Shown piece by piece: positions 1-11,882 of a DNA stretch of 64,000 nucleotides. The stretch's first letter is position 1; every line of letters starts with the position of its first letter. A program made the translations under genes and the position numbers. Source of the DNA: Paragordius varius (Eukaryota > Nematomorpha); the NCBI GenBank assembly GCA_964247055.1, contig OZ176056.1, positions 8,370,001-8,434,000 of the forward strand, written 5' to 3'. The notes beneath the pieces were generated by a model. It made no database searches. It was not told where the DNA came from and worked only from the letters and a program-made list of their open reading frames with translations.

Positions 1-440
1 GTGTAGCCACTTTTAGTATAATTTACTGTTGTGGGGTTGGACCATTTGTATATACCTAATTTATATTCAATTTAATTGTAGAATTTATCTAATTTTATTC
101 TGTAAATTGGTTAATTTGACATGTCAATTTGCCACGATTTTGCTTGCAAGTCTCTCTTATCGGACTTTACGATTACTTATTGTTATCTTTGCCATATCTG
201 GCATAATTATAGGATCGCTTGGGGGATATGCAGAGCTTGTGCAGCCGCCCATATGTATCACACTATACATAAGCCCCTTTTAAATTTTTAACATTTTGGC
301 TCTTAGCTTGTTTAGTATCTTATTTAATGCCTCGAATTTGTTATCCATGCATGGAATATCACTTGTATCGACTTGCTTGTTTGAATATTTAAACATATGT
401 ACACGAGGAATGATTGTTATTTTTGAATTAAATGCAAATT
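1..440. repeat. Dispersed repeat G, copy 1
   Basis: This stretch is similar over most of its length to 3,330-3,601 and again to about 4,550-4,625. Shared landmarks are the phrase CCATATCTGGCATAATTATA, a GCTTGGGGGAT block, an AGAGCTTGTGCA block, and further right a CACTTGTAT..TTAAATAT block. It may begin before the window. No protein is recognisable. I could not find terminal repeats, so the class is unknown. Confidence 0.6.
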
Positions 441-891
441 TATAAAATAAATTTTGGAAAAATCCTATTGGTGGCCTCAATTTTCTTTTTTGTTTTGGCC
501 TTTCCATGCCATTAGGTATCAGAAAATGCAAAAATAATGGGGTGGTGCAAAACCTTGTTGACCAGTGTAATGCAAATGCAAAAATGTAGATAATTGAGGG
601 ATACAATAATTAACAATTAATATATTTCTTGATAATAATAAAGCTTCTTTTTGTAATTGCCATTCAAATTATCTTATTATATCAAATCTCATACAATTAT
701 TAATTAAATAAATTTTATTTTATTATATATTAATAAGATATTCACATAAAGAAAGATAAAAATTATTTAACAACAAAAATTTTGAGCAAATTAACAACAA
801 GCCTGAATCTTAGATCGTATATATTTAAATAATTTTTCATAAAAATTAAATAATTAGTGGCGCAGTATAAATATACTTATTAAAAGTAAAA

Positions 892-1168
892 ACAGTAAGA
901 ATTGTATACCAAAAAATAAAATTATAAAGACATGTATTTTTTCTAAAATACAACCATACTTTTTTATCTTTATTTTTTTTTAATGTAACACATTGTTTTA
1001 AACTCCAATTATAAAATAGATATATATATTAGTAATACAATCAATTACATATTTTACTATTGTTATTAAGTTTTTAATAGGTTAAATTAGGAATCGAAAA
1101 AGTATGGTTGTCTTTTGGAAAATTTTATATTTTTACGTTTTGTCTGTGCAAATTCTATTTTTACTGTA
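892..1168. mobile_element. MITE-A copy 1 (Tc1/mariner-type ends)
   Basis: MITE-A is about 280-330 bp long. Its long inverted repeats begin ACAGTAAAAATTG and end CAATTTTTACTGT, usually next to TA, as expected for Tc1/mariner-derived MITEs. Inner marks are AAAAGACAACCATACTTTTT on one arm and its complement AAAAAGTATGGTTGTCTTTT on the other. This copy has both arms but diverged ends. Confidence 0.7.
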
Positions 1169-1593
1169 TCATTAGTTAAATTATCCTGGTTCAAGTATTG
1201 ATCCAACCAGGGCCCACATTGGTATCCCCGATTTCGAAGATTATCTTAAGGTATATAATCAATTTTAAAATTTTATATAAATTTATTTTTTTAATATATA
1301 TATATATATTGAAAATAATTCATGTTTTGTAATTTTAGACGACATGCAGTGAAGGGAAAAACATACGTGCACGGAATTTGTAATTATATATACTGATGAT
1401 TAATATGTTTTTGTCTTGGTTATTATTCATTAGGAATAAAGGATAAAATCCATAAAAAATTATTACATTCATAGGTGTGTTTAAGGCAAAACTACGATAG
1501 GAAAATAATGAAAAAAACAAAGACTAAATCATTTTTTAATAAATTATTTTATAAATATTGAGATAGATATTAAATACAAATACTATTTAATTA

Positions 1594-1972
1594 TAATAAC
1601 AGTTGTTAAAATCCGTAATATATAATTTCATTTAATTCTATTTAATTTTAGGCTCACCCCTAGATAATTTTCAGTTTATTTTCAAATTTTCAGTTTAATT
1701 TTCATAAATTACATTAAATTTAATTTAAATTCGTATAACCAACTGCATTTATACCAAAATTACAAAGTTGGATATATATACGAAATCGATATGTGAAAAC
1801 CCCAAGTAGTCAAATAGTTGTGTCGTACTGATGAGTGCTAACAAGCACGAAACTAGTCTGCGATTACTATTGACGAAGGGTTTCACATATAGTTTATAAT
1901 TTCTATTTATAATTTCATTTAATTCTATTTAATTATCCTTTATCGTTATACGGATTTTAACAACTGTTATTA
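1594..1972. mobile_element. Inverted-repeat element carrying a hammerhead ribozyme
   Basis: The two ends are near-perfect inverted repeats of about 25 bp, containing AACAGTTGTTAAAATCCGTA at the left and its complement at 1,947-1,968. Inside the ends lie direct repeats containing TTTCATTTAATTCTATTTAA (about 1,627-1,647 and 1,914-1,933). The centre (about 1,788-1,893) is a long imperfect palindrome, ATATGTGAAA..TTTCACATAT, whose upper part is a hammerhead ribozyme. There is no coding capacity. The element behaves like a MITE by structure. No second copy was seen in the window. Confidence 0.65.
1822..1866 (+). ncRNA. Hammerhead ribozyme (type I topology)
   Basis: All conserved core bases are present: CTGATGA at 1,828-1,834, then a 5-bp stem II GTGCT/AGCAC closed by an AACA loop (1,835-1,848), then GAAA at 1,849-1,852. 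A very short stem III (AC, TA loop, GT; 1,852-1,857) leads to the cleavage nucleotide C1858 in a GTC triplet. Stem I pairs GTCGTA (1,822-1,827) with TGCGAT (1,859-1,864), with two G-U pairs. Beyond an internal loop the helix continues with GTCAA-TAGT against ACTATTGAC, and then the outer palindrome. The predicted cut is between 1,858 and 1,859. Type I hammerheads with tiny stem III are known from Penelope-like elements and other small retroelements. The link to an inverted-repeat element here is my observation. Confidence 0.85.
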
Positions 1973-2256
1973 CAAAACATAACCAATCCGTTAATTACCA
2001 TTACTGCTTCTCAAAGACATACGTATAATGAGTTATATATATTAAATGGCAGGTCGGGGGAATAGGGGGTGTCTTTATTTTATATATTTTAATTATATAA
2101 AAATATTTTTGTGTTTTGTAGAATTTTTACAGTGCTGGCCACGTCTTTGGAAGTAGCTGATAGATATAATTGTACTCCGAATGTTATTGAATATATACCC
2201 TGTAATTTAACTACCCATAAAAAATTTAATAATAAATAATTTTCACACATTCTTTG

Positions 2257-2292
<36 letters not shown>

Positions 2293-2297
<5 letters not shown>

Positions 2298-2557
2298 ATT
2301 TAAATTCAAAATCACCCTTGAACAATTCCGATTTCCCCTTGAACAATTTAAATTCACCCTTGATCAATTCAAAACCCTAAAAATAATGCGTTTTCGGAAT
2401 AATGTAACTTACTATTAATGCGAAATATATCTTTATGAGTTATTTTTTTAATTTTTCAATATTATTTTAACATTAAACAAAATTTGATTTTATTAGAAGA
2501 ATAATAAAATATTTACAACTCATAATTTATTTTAGGGTGAATTTGTTAAATGGTATA
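2293..2557. mobile_element. MITE-B copy 1
   Basis: MITE-B has inverted ends TATACCATTTACAATTCAAA and the complement ending AAATGGTATA. The ends are built of a tandem subrepeat of the type TTCACCCTTGAACAATTCAA. A conserved centre contains ATAACTCATCATTAATATGA. This copy has three left subrepeats and follows an AT microsatellite (2,261-2,293). Confidence 0.65.
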
Positions 2558-3330
2558 TATAATATTTATAATTGATCCTAGGAAATATTAAATGACTTTC
2601 ATAAAAATTAAATTAAAGTTATGATAGGTGACTTGTATTAAGAAAGAAAAGAGTTATGTTAGTCTGAAAATTGTGAGATAATTAGGTTATCTAATTAAAT
2701 ATTATAAAGTATTAAATTTACATTAATGATGATTATTTATTGTTTTAAAACCAGTTAATATTATAAAACAAACCTTTTGATGGATCACACTAGTCGACAA
2801 TTATGGACTTTTTCGAGCACCACAAATCAATACTTTAGGTTTGACTTTCAGTGTTCGAATACCGAATCTGAAATAAATTTTGATCCCCCCAATCAGAATT
2901 TTGAATCACAGCAGGTTTTTCAACTTTTCAAAAACAAATCAAATATAATAATAAAAAGTTATTATTTTATAAAATTAATACCATTTAATAAAGCGTTTTA
3001 AACTCTATCTGAATATTCAAACGGGTTTAAACGTTATAATTTAATGTTTTTTTAAAGCTAATTTTAAACACGTATAATATTAAATACTAAAAGAAGCATC
3101 TTGTGGTTTAAATCTTCGAGCTAGAGTGTATTTATTTTTTGCTAATTTTGGTTATTTTTATACTTATTAGTGTTTTCCATTCGGTTAATTCTTACAAAAA
3201 ACTTTGTTTATTATACCTAGTGGATATAATTTATTTTTTAAACTTGGATGCGGCACGTTGAGCAGCCAATTTTACATGAGTGATGGATATCTTATCATAC
3301 TGTTATGAGCTACAATAGAACCACTTGTAC
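2558..3330. other. Intergenic, no feature recognised
   Basis: AT-rich DNA without a supported gene. A 74-codon open frame at 2,777-3,001 has slightly higher sequence complexity, but I recognise no domain in it. Confidence 0.4.
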
Positions 3331-4625
3331 TTATCTTCTATTCTTATCCGATTTAATGGTGAATTTGTATAACTCTGAATCGGTTGATTTGACACGTCAA
3401 TTTCCCTGGATTTTGCTGAAGTTAGCTTAAACATATTATCTGCAGATCTCTTCTACTGGGCTCTACGATCACCTAATTTTATACCCTTTGCCATATCTGG
3501 CATAATTATAGGAGCGCTTGGGGGATGTTAATTTGAAGAGCTTGTGCAAGCAGCCGGATCTATCACACCATACACTAACCCCTTTAGATTTTTAATACTA
3601 CGACTTATAGCTTTTAATTTTTTTTAATTCTATATTCTTAAAGTTTCGATCCTCTTTTATTTGATTCAGAGAATGTTAATTAATATATTCAATAAATTGA
3701 ATATTAACACTTCAATTTAAATTGGTATCTAAACACCCCAGACTAAATTTAAATTAATACTTTTAAAAAACTACGGAAGGAAACGGTCCCAATTCAAATT
3801 TATGCTTCTATCCTGATAAAAATTATATAAATATGCCAAAATATCTTGATTTTGTTTTGACAAAAAAATTTCATCTCAAACTACTTCGACGCCATTTTTA
3901 TTTTAAAATTTTTGCAAAATATCGTCTTCATTGAATTTTAAGGGTAAAACTAAAGCGAATTTTTTATATAAATTACATCTAGCATTGAGAGAAATAGAAA
4001 AAGCGGTTTATTTTGTATTATTGTTTAATTTTACAATTTGACACATGTCACGTTGACGAAATTTTTACCTTTAGGTTTTAGATTAAAATTTTGAATAAAA
4101 TTTTTAATATACTTCGGTTTATCAATGTTATATAAGTGTGAAATTTTGCCATAGTTTCGATTCCTTCCATACTTTTTAAAATATTTGATTTTATACAGGC
4201 CTGGGGTTTCCAACTATCCCAATTTGAATCGAAGGACTAAAATGAGTGTGTTGTATTCAAGTGTTAATATTGTAATTGTCTATTTCTATGTCTAACAGGC
4301 CCGCTCGATAAGACATGTGTCTGTACAAAAGAAATAATAAACCTTCAGCAGCGATTTCGGACAGTTTATATTTTTTAATATAAAGATCGACGGTATTTTA
4401 CTATAAAAGTATCATTATATGGCTCATCGATAAACTCATTTTCTGTAGATTCTTCTTTAATAAAAAAATCTTCTGTGGTATCGTATATTGGGTCTGGTAT
4501 ATTTGGAGCATTTTTGCATTTTCGTTCTAAAATTATAATGAAAAACCTGGCTTTGGAATGCCACTTGTATTGATTAACTCGTTTAAAAATATTTAAATAT
4601 GTATATAAAAAATAATTGTTTTAAG
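3330..4625. repeat. Dispersed repeat G, copy 2, split by MITE-E
   Basis: Similarity to 1-440 is found at 3,330-3,601 and resumes at about 4,550. Between these lies a complete MITE-E (3,704-4,267), so the MITE entered an older repeat copy. Confidence 0.5.
3704..4267. mobile_element. MITE-E copy 1 (about 565 bp)
   Basis: The element begins TTAACACTTC and ends AAGTGTTAA. Subterminal inverted repeats are of the type GATTCAAATTGGGGTATC and GGGGTATCCAACTACCCCAA. It is closely similar end to end to 49,841-50,427. It has no coding capacity. Confidence 0.75.
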
Positions 4626-4822
4626 CTATAAAATCGATTATAATTAATTTTGTAGCTTTAAATATGCCCCAAGCCTTCCGTATTATTAAAGGTTTTTTAT
4701 ATTTGTTGACATAAAAATTATTAAGTTGTTTAAAATTTATTTCAAATTTCTCAAAACAAAATCATTGTTCAAAATGGTTAGATATGAGCATAATTGCTAC
4801 GCCTGAGAATATTCATCTAAGC

Positions 4823-4871
4823 CAGGGCTACTTAAACTAGGGGTCGCGTAGCAAAATTATGGGGTCGCGAC
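4823..4871. mobile_element. Lone hAT-like terminus
   Basis: CAGGGCTACTTAAACTAGGG, followed by GTCGCG and a second GGGGTCGCGA 20 bp on, strongly recalls the terminal repeats of hAT (Charlie-type) DNA transposons. No partner end or transposase was found, so this is a relic end at most. Confidence 0.45.
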
Positions 4872-5011
4872 TAATAAAAATACATTTTTAAAAAAAATGT
4901 TTTTAACTTGTAAAATTATTGTTATAAAGAAAAATAAAACTCATCGTAGATAAATTCATAAAATCTTCTGGTTCGGAAAGACTGTTTATACCAGCATTTC
5001 GACATTATAAT

Positions 5012-7280
5012 CTATATAATTATAAAAATGGAAAATGTTGGCTTTGTAATCTATTTTCGGAAAATCGGTAGACCCATTCAAATCCAATGTCATAAAATAT
5101 AATCATTAATGAATGCCCCGACAATAGCTTCGCCTTTTTTGTACCTCTGGCCCACCCCGTGTAAATAACGGGTATTTTCGAAAACAGAAGTCCAGAAAAA
5201 TCGTGTCTTTGAGACAATATTTGGAAAACGTGTTGTACCATTCGATTTCAAACATGATTATTTATACTTTTTTCGATTGCGCCTAACATAGTCGGCTTAC
5301 TTTTTTAAATTAGGCTCTCTTTTTACCCGTTCCGCCCGTAAAATGCCATTTTTTTTTAAAAAAAACCAAATAATTTTTCCCCAGTGTATGAGACCGTTAA
5401 AATTTACTGAGGATTCAAGTTATTCTCTGTTAAAAGACAAAAATTTTAGTCTTGCGTTTTTTTATATTGGCTGCTGGGTAAGGAGAAACTGCCCCATCAT
5501 ATGGAAATAGCGTGCCTTTGGGGTTAAATTTCAAATAACCTATCAGGCCATATCAGTTCAATAGGTGTTTAAATTTTACCTATAACAAGGCAAAAATTTA
5601 GGTCGTACGATTTTTTATTCACGCCCTGAAAAATACGCCACTATAGAATGATTTTTTAGTTCTAAGGCAATTTTTCCAAAAATTAATGAGAGCATATGGA
5701 ATCAATAATGATTCCAGGTATTTCCTTAAAAACGCAAAAATTTTAATCAAGCGCTTTTTTGTATCAGCCTCTTGGTACGGAGACTACCCTCCTAAAACTG
5801 CGCCACCATATCGAAATTGCGTTGTTTGGAAGTTAATTTTCAAAAAACTTATCAGGCCACATAAGTTTAATATAGGCCTGAAATATCACCAAAGTTAAAA
5901 ATTTAAATCCAGCGGTCTTATTAGCCGTTAATTAGGCCCTTTACGCCCTAAAAATGCGCTATCATTGAACTATTATTTAGTTTCGAAGCCATTCCAAAAA
6001 CTATTAACAATAGGAATGAATGATGATTCCAGTTATTACCCTATAAAGGAAAAATTTCTTACGAACGTCTTTTTAATATTGGCCTCTGGGTAGGGGGCTA
6101 CCCGCCAACAACTGTACCACCATATCGATACAGCGTGACTTTGGAGGCAAATTTATTTAAAAATGATCTGGCCATATGAGTTCAATATGAGCTTGAAATA
6201 TTACCCTAAAAAGGTAAAAATTTGAGTAGAGCGGTTTTATTAAATTACCCCTTAATTAAACCCTTGCCTTGAAATGACTTTTTGGTTTTGAGGTACCACG
6301 AGAGCATATGGAATCAATCATGATTCCAGGTTATACCCGAATTAAGGCAAAATATTTATTCGAACGTGTTTCGCCTGGTTAGAGGCCACCCGCGTAAAAC
6401 TGCGTCCCCATCTCGATACAGCGTGCCTTTGGAGCCAAATATCAGAATACCTATGAGTCTAATAGGAACAATGGATTTCATGATAATTCCAGATAATCCC
6501 CATATGAGGGCAAAAACCAGCGCTTTTTTATACCTGCCATGGGTTAGGAGCTACCTGTTAAAAACGGCGCCACTATATAGAAATTGCGTTGTTTTGGAGC
6601 TAATATACAGAAAATTTATGAACCCATATGAGCTTATTAAAACGAAATATTACCCGTAACTAGGTATTAAGGACGGGTTTTTTATTAGTCCATAATTTGC
6701 GGCATAACCCTAAAACGCCATCATATAACGAAGTGTTGTATTTTTTCGAATAACCATGAGATGATGGTATCAAAGATGATTCCAAATTGCCCTATAAAGG
6801 CAAAGAATTTAACTCAGCGCTTTTTCATATAGATCTATGGGCAGGGGTCTACCATTTTAAAACTGAGGCGCCATACAAAATAGGCATAGTTTTGGAGCTA
6901 ATTTTCAAAAAACTTAAGAAGCCATACGAGTTCAGTTAAACACATTTCTGGAGAGTTTGTATAATATCATTCTTTCTTTTAAAAAGGGACCACAAATGAT
7001 TTTCTTTTTATATTCCTTGATCCCAACTGTGTGAACATAATTTCAAAATAAACTTTTTTAAAATAAATCCGAAGATAGTTGAATATTTTTTATAAGCAGT
7101 TTAAATATGGTCAATTTTGAGTAAACAATATTGAGCCTATACAAAAACCCGTAAAAGAATAATTAAAGACACTCTTTTTATTAAATATGTTTTTTTTGTT
7201 TTTTTATCTCCATTAACTCTATTTATTGCAAAATATTAAAGAATAATTTTCGGTGAGACTACGCCACATCGAAGCGTGAC
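5012..7280. repeat. Left arm of foldback-like element (tandem repeats)
   Basis: This arm is inversely similar to 11,883-13,531. The outer end (5,012-5,330) matches the complement of 13,230-13,531, and the inner end (CGGTGAGACTACG, 7,250-7,262) matches CGTAGTCTCAGCGG at 11,894-11,908. Between these, the arm consists of diverged tandem units of about 300-320 bp with a half-unit of about 160 bp. Recurring phrases are ATGATTCCAG (near 5,709, 6,026, 6,322 and 6,774), GCGCCACCATATCGAAATTG and TCAGGCCATATGAGTT. Short open frames here are repeat sequence, not genes. Confidence 0.7.
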
Positions 7281-7924
7281 AGGGACAGCTAGTATTGTAT
7301 AGATTTATTATGAATTAGAAAATGTTATAAAAATTCATAAAAAATGTAGTTTTATTAATCCCCTTCACAGCACTTCACGCGGCATTCATTAAAAATTTGA
7401 TGTTTAATATACAAATAAAATATATAATTAGTTTGATTTTAGGTTTAATATTTTTATATACTTTTTTTATCATTTTCTTGATGTTTATAATATTCCTTTA
7501 ATATTACTTCTTTGGGATTTATTTTGAGTAAGATAACGATTATGTTAAGAAAAATAGGATTGTCACTCTATTTTACAAAAAAACTAAGTTTTTTATCAAT
7601 AATTAATAGGTTCATTAGTAATTTAACTTGTTCAAATGTCTTATTTACACCTGGGTTTAAGCGTTTAAAAGTTATAATTTTTAGGATAATTGGTGTTTTC
7701 CAATAATCCCCAAAAGTTAAATTTTAGAGTCTGTTAATTTTTTTGAAACAATTTTATTTAACACCAAAGACTAATTTTAATACGTTTTGACACATGAAAC
7801 TGTATAGTTTTTAGTAATGCCGTAAAGATTCATCCAACACACATTTAGTGCCGTTTGGGCTAACTTTGCCTTCAATAGGTAAACATTAGCTTAAATATTA
7901 AACTGCTTATTTTCTGTTTATTAA
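7281..7924. other. Spacer of foldback-like element, part 1
   Basis: AT-rich, with no coding sequence that I can support. A 64-codon open frame (7,512-7,706) has no recognisable motif. Confidence 0.4.
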
Positions 7925-8152
7925 CAGTCATATCTTTTATTTTATCAAAAATTTATTTTTTCACCTTAAATGGGTATACGTATTTGGTAAAGAATGGAAA
8001 AACAAGAGCTCTATGGTATTAACAATATCATATTTATCAAAAAATTATAAGAATTACCATAGAGATCTTGTTTTTTCCATTCTTTGCCAAATACTTATAC
8101 CCATTAAACAAAAAAAAATAAATTTTTGATAAAAAAAGGAGATATGACTGTA
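7925..8152. mobile_element. MITE-D copy 1 (228-bp palindrome)
   Basis: Almost the whole element is an inverted repeat. Its ends are ACAGTCATATC and GATATGACTGTA, and a central arm contains AACAAGAGCTCTATGGTATT with its near-complement. A second copy is at 33,713-33,952. The end ACAGT resembles MITE-A and suggests the same transposase class. Confidence 0.75.
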
Positions 8153-8844
8153 AATTAAATTATTTTTATGTTAATAGCTTAAATTATCATGGTGAATTAC
8201 GATATATAGCAAAGGTTATGGAAATTCCCTAAAAACACAATATAAATTTTTCGTACTTTCAGAGTTAGAGTAAGTATTACATGATAGAAGCAAAACGTAA
8301 ATACCAAGGACAATTTTTTCCTTAAAGAGACAACCATAAATATTTTTTTGCTATATTTAAATAATACAATTAAGTCTTACCAATTTACTATTTCGGCAAT
8401 TTAAAACAAAAGCAATATCAAAAATTAAGTAAGTTGATTTACAAAGTTGATTGTAATAAATATTTTTGTATTTATCTATATTTCCATGGTAATTTAAATT
8501 TTTACTGTACTAGGTGTAATCATAAACACGCTTTTTTTCAAAGTTAATGAATTTCTCGTTTTTAAATAATTGTCATCGGCTACTAATGTTTAATATAGGA
8601 ATGTCATGCCAGAAAAACCGATTGTCGTTTGCGGAAAACCATTCCTCATTCCATTTCATAACGTTTTCCGGATATTCTTGAAGTACTTATCTGACTCAGT
8701 ATTCCGTTGTTGCACAGATTTAAAAATGAGCTAAGCGTGGTCAGGAGAGTACATCCCGGATGCGGAATTCCCTATGAAGTTTATGGTGGTTCGTTCTTCT
8801 GAAGACTGATTGGCATAAGGCTTTGATTACATGGTTTAATTAAA
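8153..8844. other. Spacer of foldback-like element, part 2
   Basis: The part from about 8,570 to 8,830 is markedly less AT-rich than its surroundings and looks like decayed coding or transposon sequence. Neither strand gives a frame I can identify. Confidence 0.3.
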
Positions 8845-9378
8845 TATACCATTTGCGCTTCAAGTGGGTCCTTAAACACTTCGATTTGGTCCTTGAACAT
8901 TTCAAGGTTAAATTTTAATTTAACCATAATTTTTGCATTTATTTTACGCTTTTATTTTTAACCAATTTTCTTTTATTATATATATATATATATATTCAAA
9001 AATATTACTTTTTATTCTAAAACCTCTTTTTGGTTTCAAACTATTTTTTTCAATGAAAAATTGTAAATAATCCAGAAAAATTATATGTTTTTGATTACGT
9101 GTTAAAATCTCATAAATATCTAAAATAATTTATAAGAAATAATGAAATACGGTTTCTGAATGATTTAAAAATTGATATTGTTTTAAAATTTATGTTAAAT
9201 AATAGAAAATAGGTTAAAAATGATAAAATAGATAAATGATATACTTAATTAATAAAATTTAAAAACTAAACAAAAAAATCAAAGGACCAACTTGAAGTTT
9301 TCAAGGACCAACTTAGAATGTTCAAGGACCCACTTGAAGTGTTCAAACCAACTTCACTCTTGAAGTGCAAACGCTATA
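8845..9378. mobile_element. MITE-C copy 1
   Basis: The left end reads TATACCATTTGCGCTTCAAG and continues into tandem GGTCCTTGAACATTTCAAG-type subrepeats. The right end carries the complement (CAAGGACCAACTTGAAGT-type) and finishes GAAGTGCAAACGCTATAT. The interior includes ACCATAATTTTTGCATTTAT. The terminal design resembles MITE-B. Confidence 0.65.
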
Positions 9379-11235
9379 TTTGTTGGCGATAGTGTTGGAA
9401 ATTAACGATTGGCATTCAATCATAAGTCATAGGACACAATACGCTCTGATACATTGAATAAATATCATCGTTTTGCAGGAGCAATATAGCCCTGTTATAG
9501 ATTAAACTGACTTGACAAAATAAAAGCCACGATTTTTTCAACCTTAGATTTAAAAAAATTGAACTTACACTTTACAGTTCCATGCAAAAATAATTTCTTT
9601 TCATGGATTAAAATCAAGAATTTACAATTTGATAATCAATTTGTATGTTACCCATTTACCGGGTTTATCGGTTTTCCCATATATTTTACCAATTGTTAAG
9701 TATAAGCTGGGTCGTAGTTGTCTTATACATTTAAAAATGCCCACACTTTAAAAGCTCTAATTTTCAAACCAATGAACAATTAAAATGTTCAAATTACTTT
9801 CAACCAGCAAACGATAAATTTCAACAGCCCTTGTCTTGTTTTGAATTTGAAATACAACAATATGGTCAATTGTTTTTTTCTGGCACAAAATTCGACATGA
9901 TTCCTATGAATAATAAAGTTGAAACGCTAATTTTTGACAAAATTAACTGAGAGTTTGTCGTTTAATGAGGCATAAAGGAGCATGTCTTACGTCATTTCAT
10001 AGTTAAATCGGTAATTATGGGTGTATTTAACTCGCGATCGTTTAATAAAATAGCACAACTTGAACATTGAAAAACACAAAGATAATTTTTGTAAGGGCGT
10101 ATTCTTGCAATCAAATATTACGAGATACAAAAATCATACGCTTACTTTTATCAGATTATAGGGAGCAGCAATAGATTGCGTAAATTATAAGGGTAAAATT
10201 AAATTTTTTTTATAAAATACAAGGGTAGTATATAACATCTCATCTTAGACAAAGTGAGATAGGCTGTTTTTCGCAGTACAGTACTGGGTTTTCGAAAAAA
10301 AACCGCGCCTGTAGTGCGCTGACTTTTGTACTGATTTTTGAAATAATTTTTTTTTAAAAAAATAAGTCTTAATTACCTTAGTTTATACAATTTTTTTTGT
10401 AGAATTTGATAGATACCCTTTGTTGAAATAAAAATAAATGGTTCCTTTTGTGGTAAAAAACTATGGCCTTTTTTGATTTTAATATTTTATTTTCTGTTCC
10501 TTTACATGTAATTGGGATTTGGACCGGTCAAATCGCTTATAAAGGCAGCCATTCGCAGTGGCGGAACTATAAATATCAGACTGCAGATTTAGGCTAATGG
10601 CCTTTAAATAAAAACAAAATAAATTTATATTTTAGTAATTTGATTAAGTTTTGAAACAAACATACCATTATAATATTATTATATATCCATCCATATATTT
10701 AACATATGATATTTTGTATGTACATACATTTATATGTTAAATTTTTAATAAATTTATTTTTTGGATATTTTTAATTGTTTCTAATGAGCTTATAAATAAT
10801 AACGAACAATATCAATCAATTAATATACACACCGAAAATCTAGTGTAAAAAATAGGCAAAGTATGTTTTAATCTTGTACTGCGTCACGGTTCTAAATATC
10901 TGGTCACATTAATCTTAGTTAGGAAAATTTATTTTTCTGGATATATTAGGGAGAATCAGAAACTTTAGGATCCGAAACATTTCAAATGTTTATGACAACA
11001 CAAAGAAACACCCAACTATTTTTAGAATTGAAGAACGGTTAAAAAATAATTTCCTATTTTTTTTAAAAAATGATAATTTTTTATTTTAACATTAATTTTA
11101 TTAAAGATAGTTATTTTAATAGAATGAAAAGTATATATAATAATTTGTGTAGTTTATAAGTTTTACAGTTATATTTAGATGACTAAAAGACAAATATATT
11201 TAAACAGCCATAGATTTTTTAATAAAAAAGCATAG
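9379..11235. other. Spacer of foldback-like element, part 3
   Basis: No gene or repeat was recognised. Some segments (9,400-9,520 and 10,290-10,330) are of higher complexity but without a readable frame. Confidence 0.35.
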
Positions 11236-11478
11236 CTGTATATTGAAATTATACGGACACGTAAATATATAAAGACAAATATTTTTATCTAAAAGACAAT
11301 CATACTTTATAAAACGTTTTGTTTCTCCTATAAGCTATTTAGTTACAACTGTTTTCAGACTGATATTTATAACAATAAGTTATATTGAAATAAATCAAGA
11401 TTTAAAAAGTATGGTTGTCTTTTAGAGAAATGTCTTTATATTTTTACATTTTGTTCGTATAATTTCAGTTTTTACTGT
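11236..11478. mobile_element. MITE-A copy 2
   Basis: Both arms are present (TTGAAATTATACGGACACGT at the left, GTATAATTTCAGTTTTTACTGT-like at the right), with the internal AAAAAGTATGGTTGTCTTTT mark. It is slightly short for the family. Confidence 0.7.
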
Positions 11479-11882
11479 AAATATATAATTTTAATTTGTA
11501 TATTTTGTGGTTAATTTTTCACATTTATTTAAAATTATATTTTAAAAATTAAACTGTTGTCAGAAATACCTGGGACCATATTTTGAGCACGTATTCGGAT
11601 TAATCATTCCTGTTTTAAGAATATTTAAAATGGTCGAAACCTAAAAGACAACCTGAATTTTATATACATACCCGAGAATCGTGCTTATTTCATATGTTTA
11701 TTGTATAAAATATATATTTTTTTCAAGCTATTTTTAATGCAAAACTTAAAAGTGATTAATGTACAACATTTTAGTGTGTTAATAATAAACAATCTATATT
11801 GGATTAAATATATTAATTTCTTAAAATAGTTGAATGGTTAAAACCAGATCCTATCAATAAATATACTACCTGGCCATATAAC

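Noticed and set aside
1180-1235. tRNA-like B-box (GGTTCAAGTATTGATCCAACC)
   Set aside because: It is a simple hairpin; there is no A-box, acceptor stem or anticodon arm at proper spacing.
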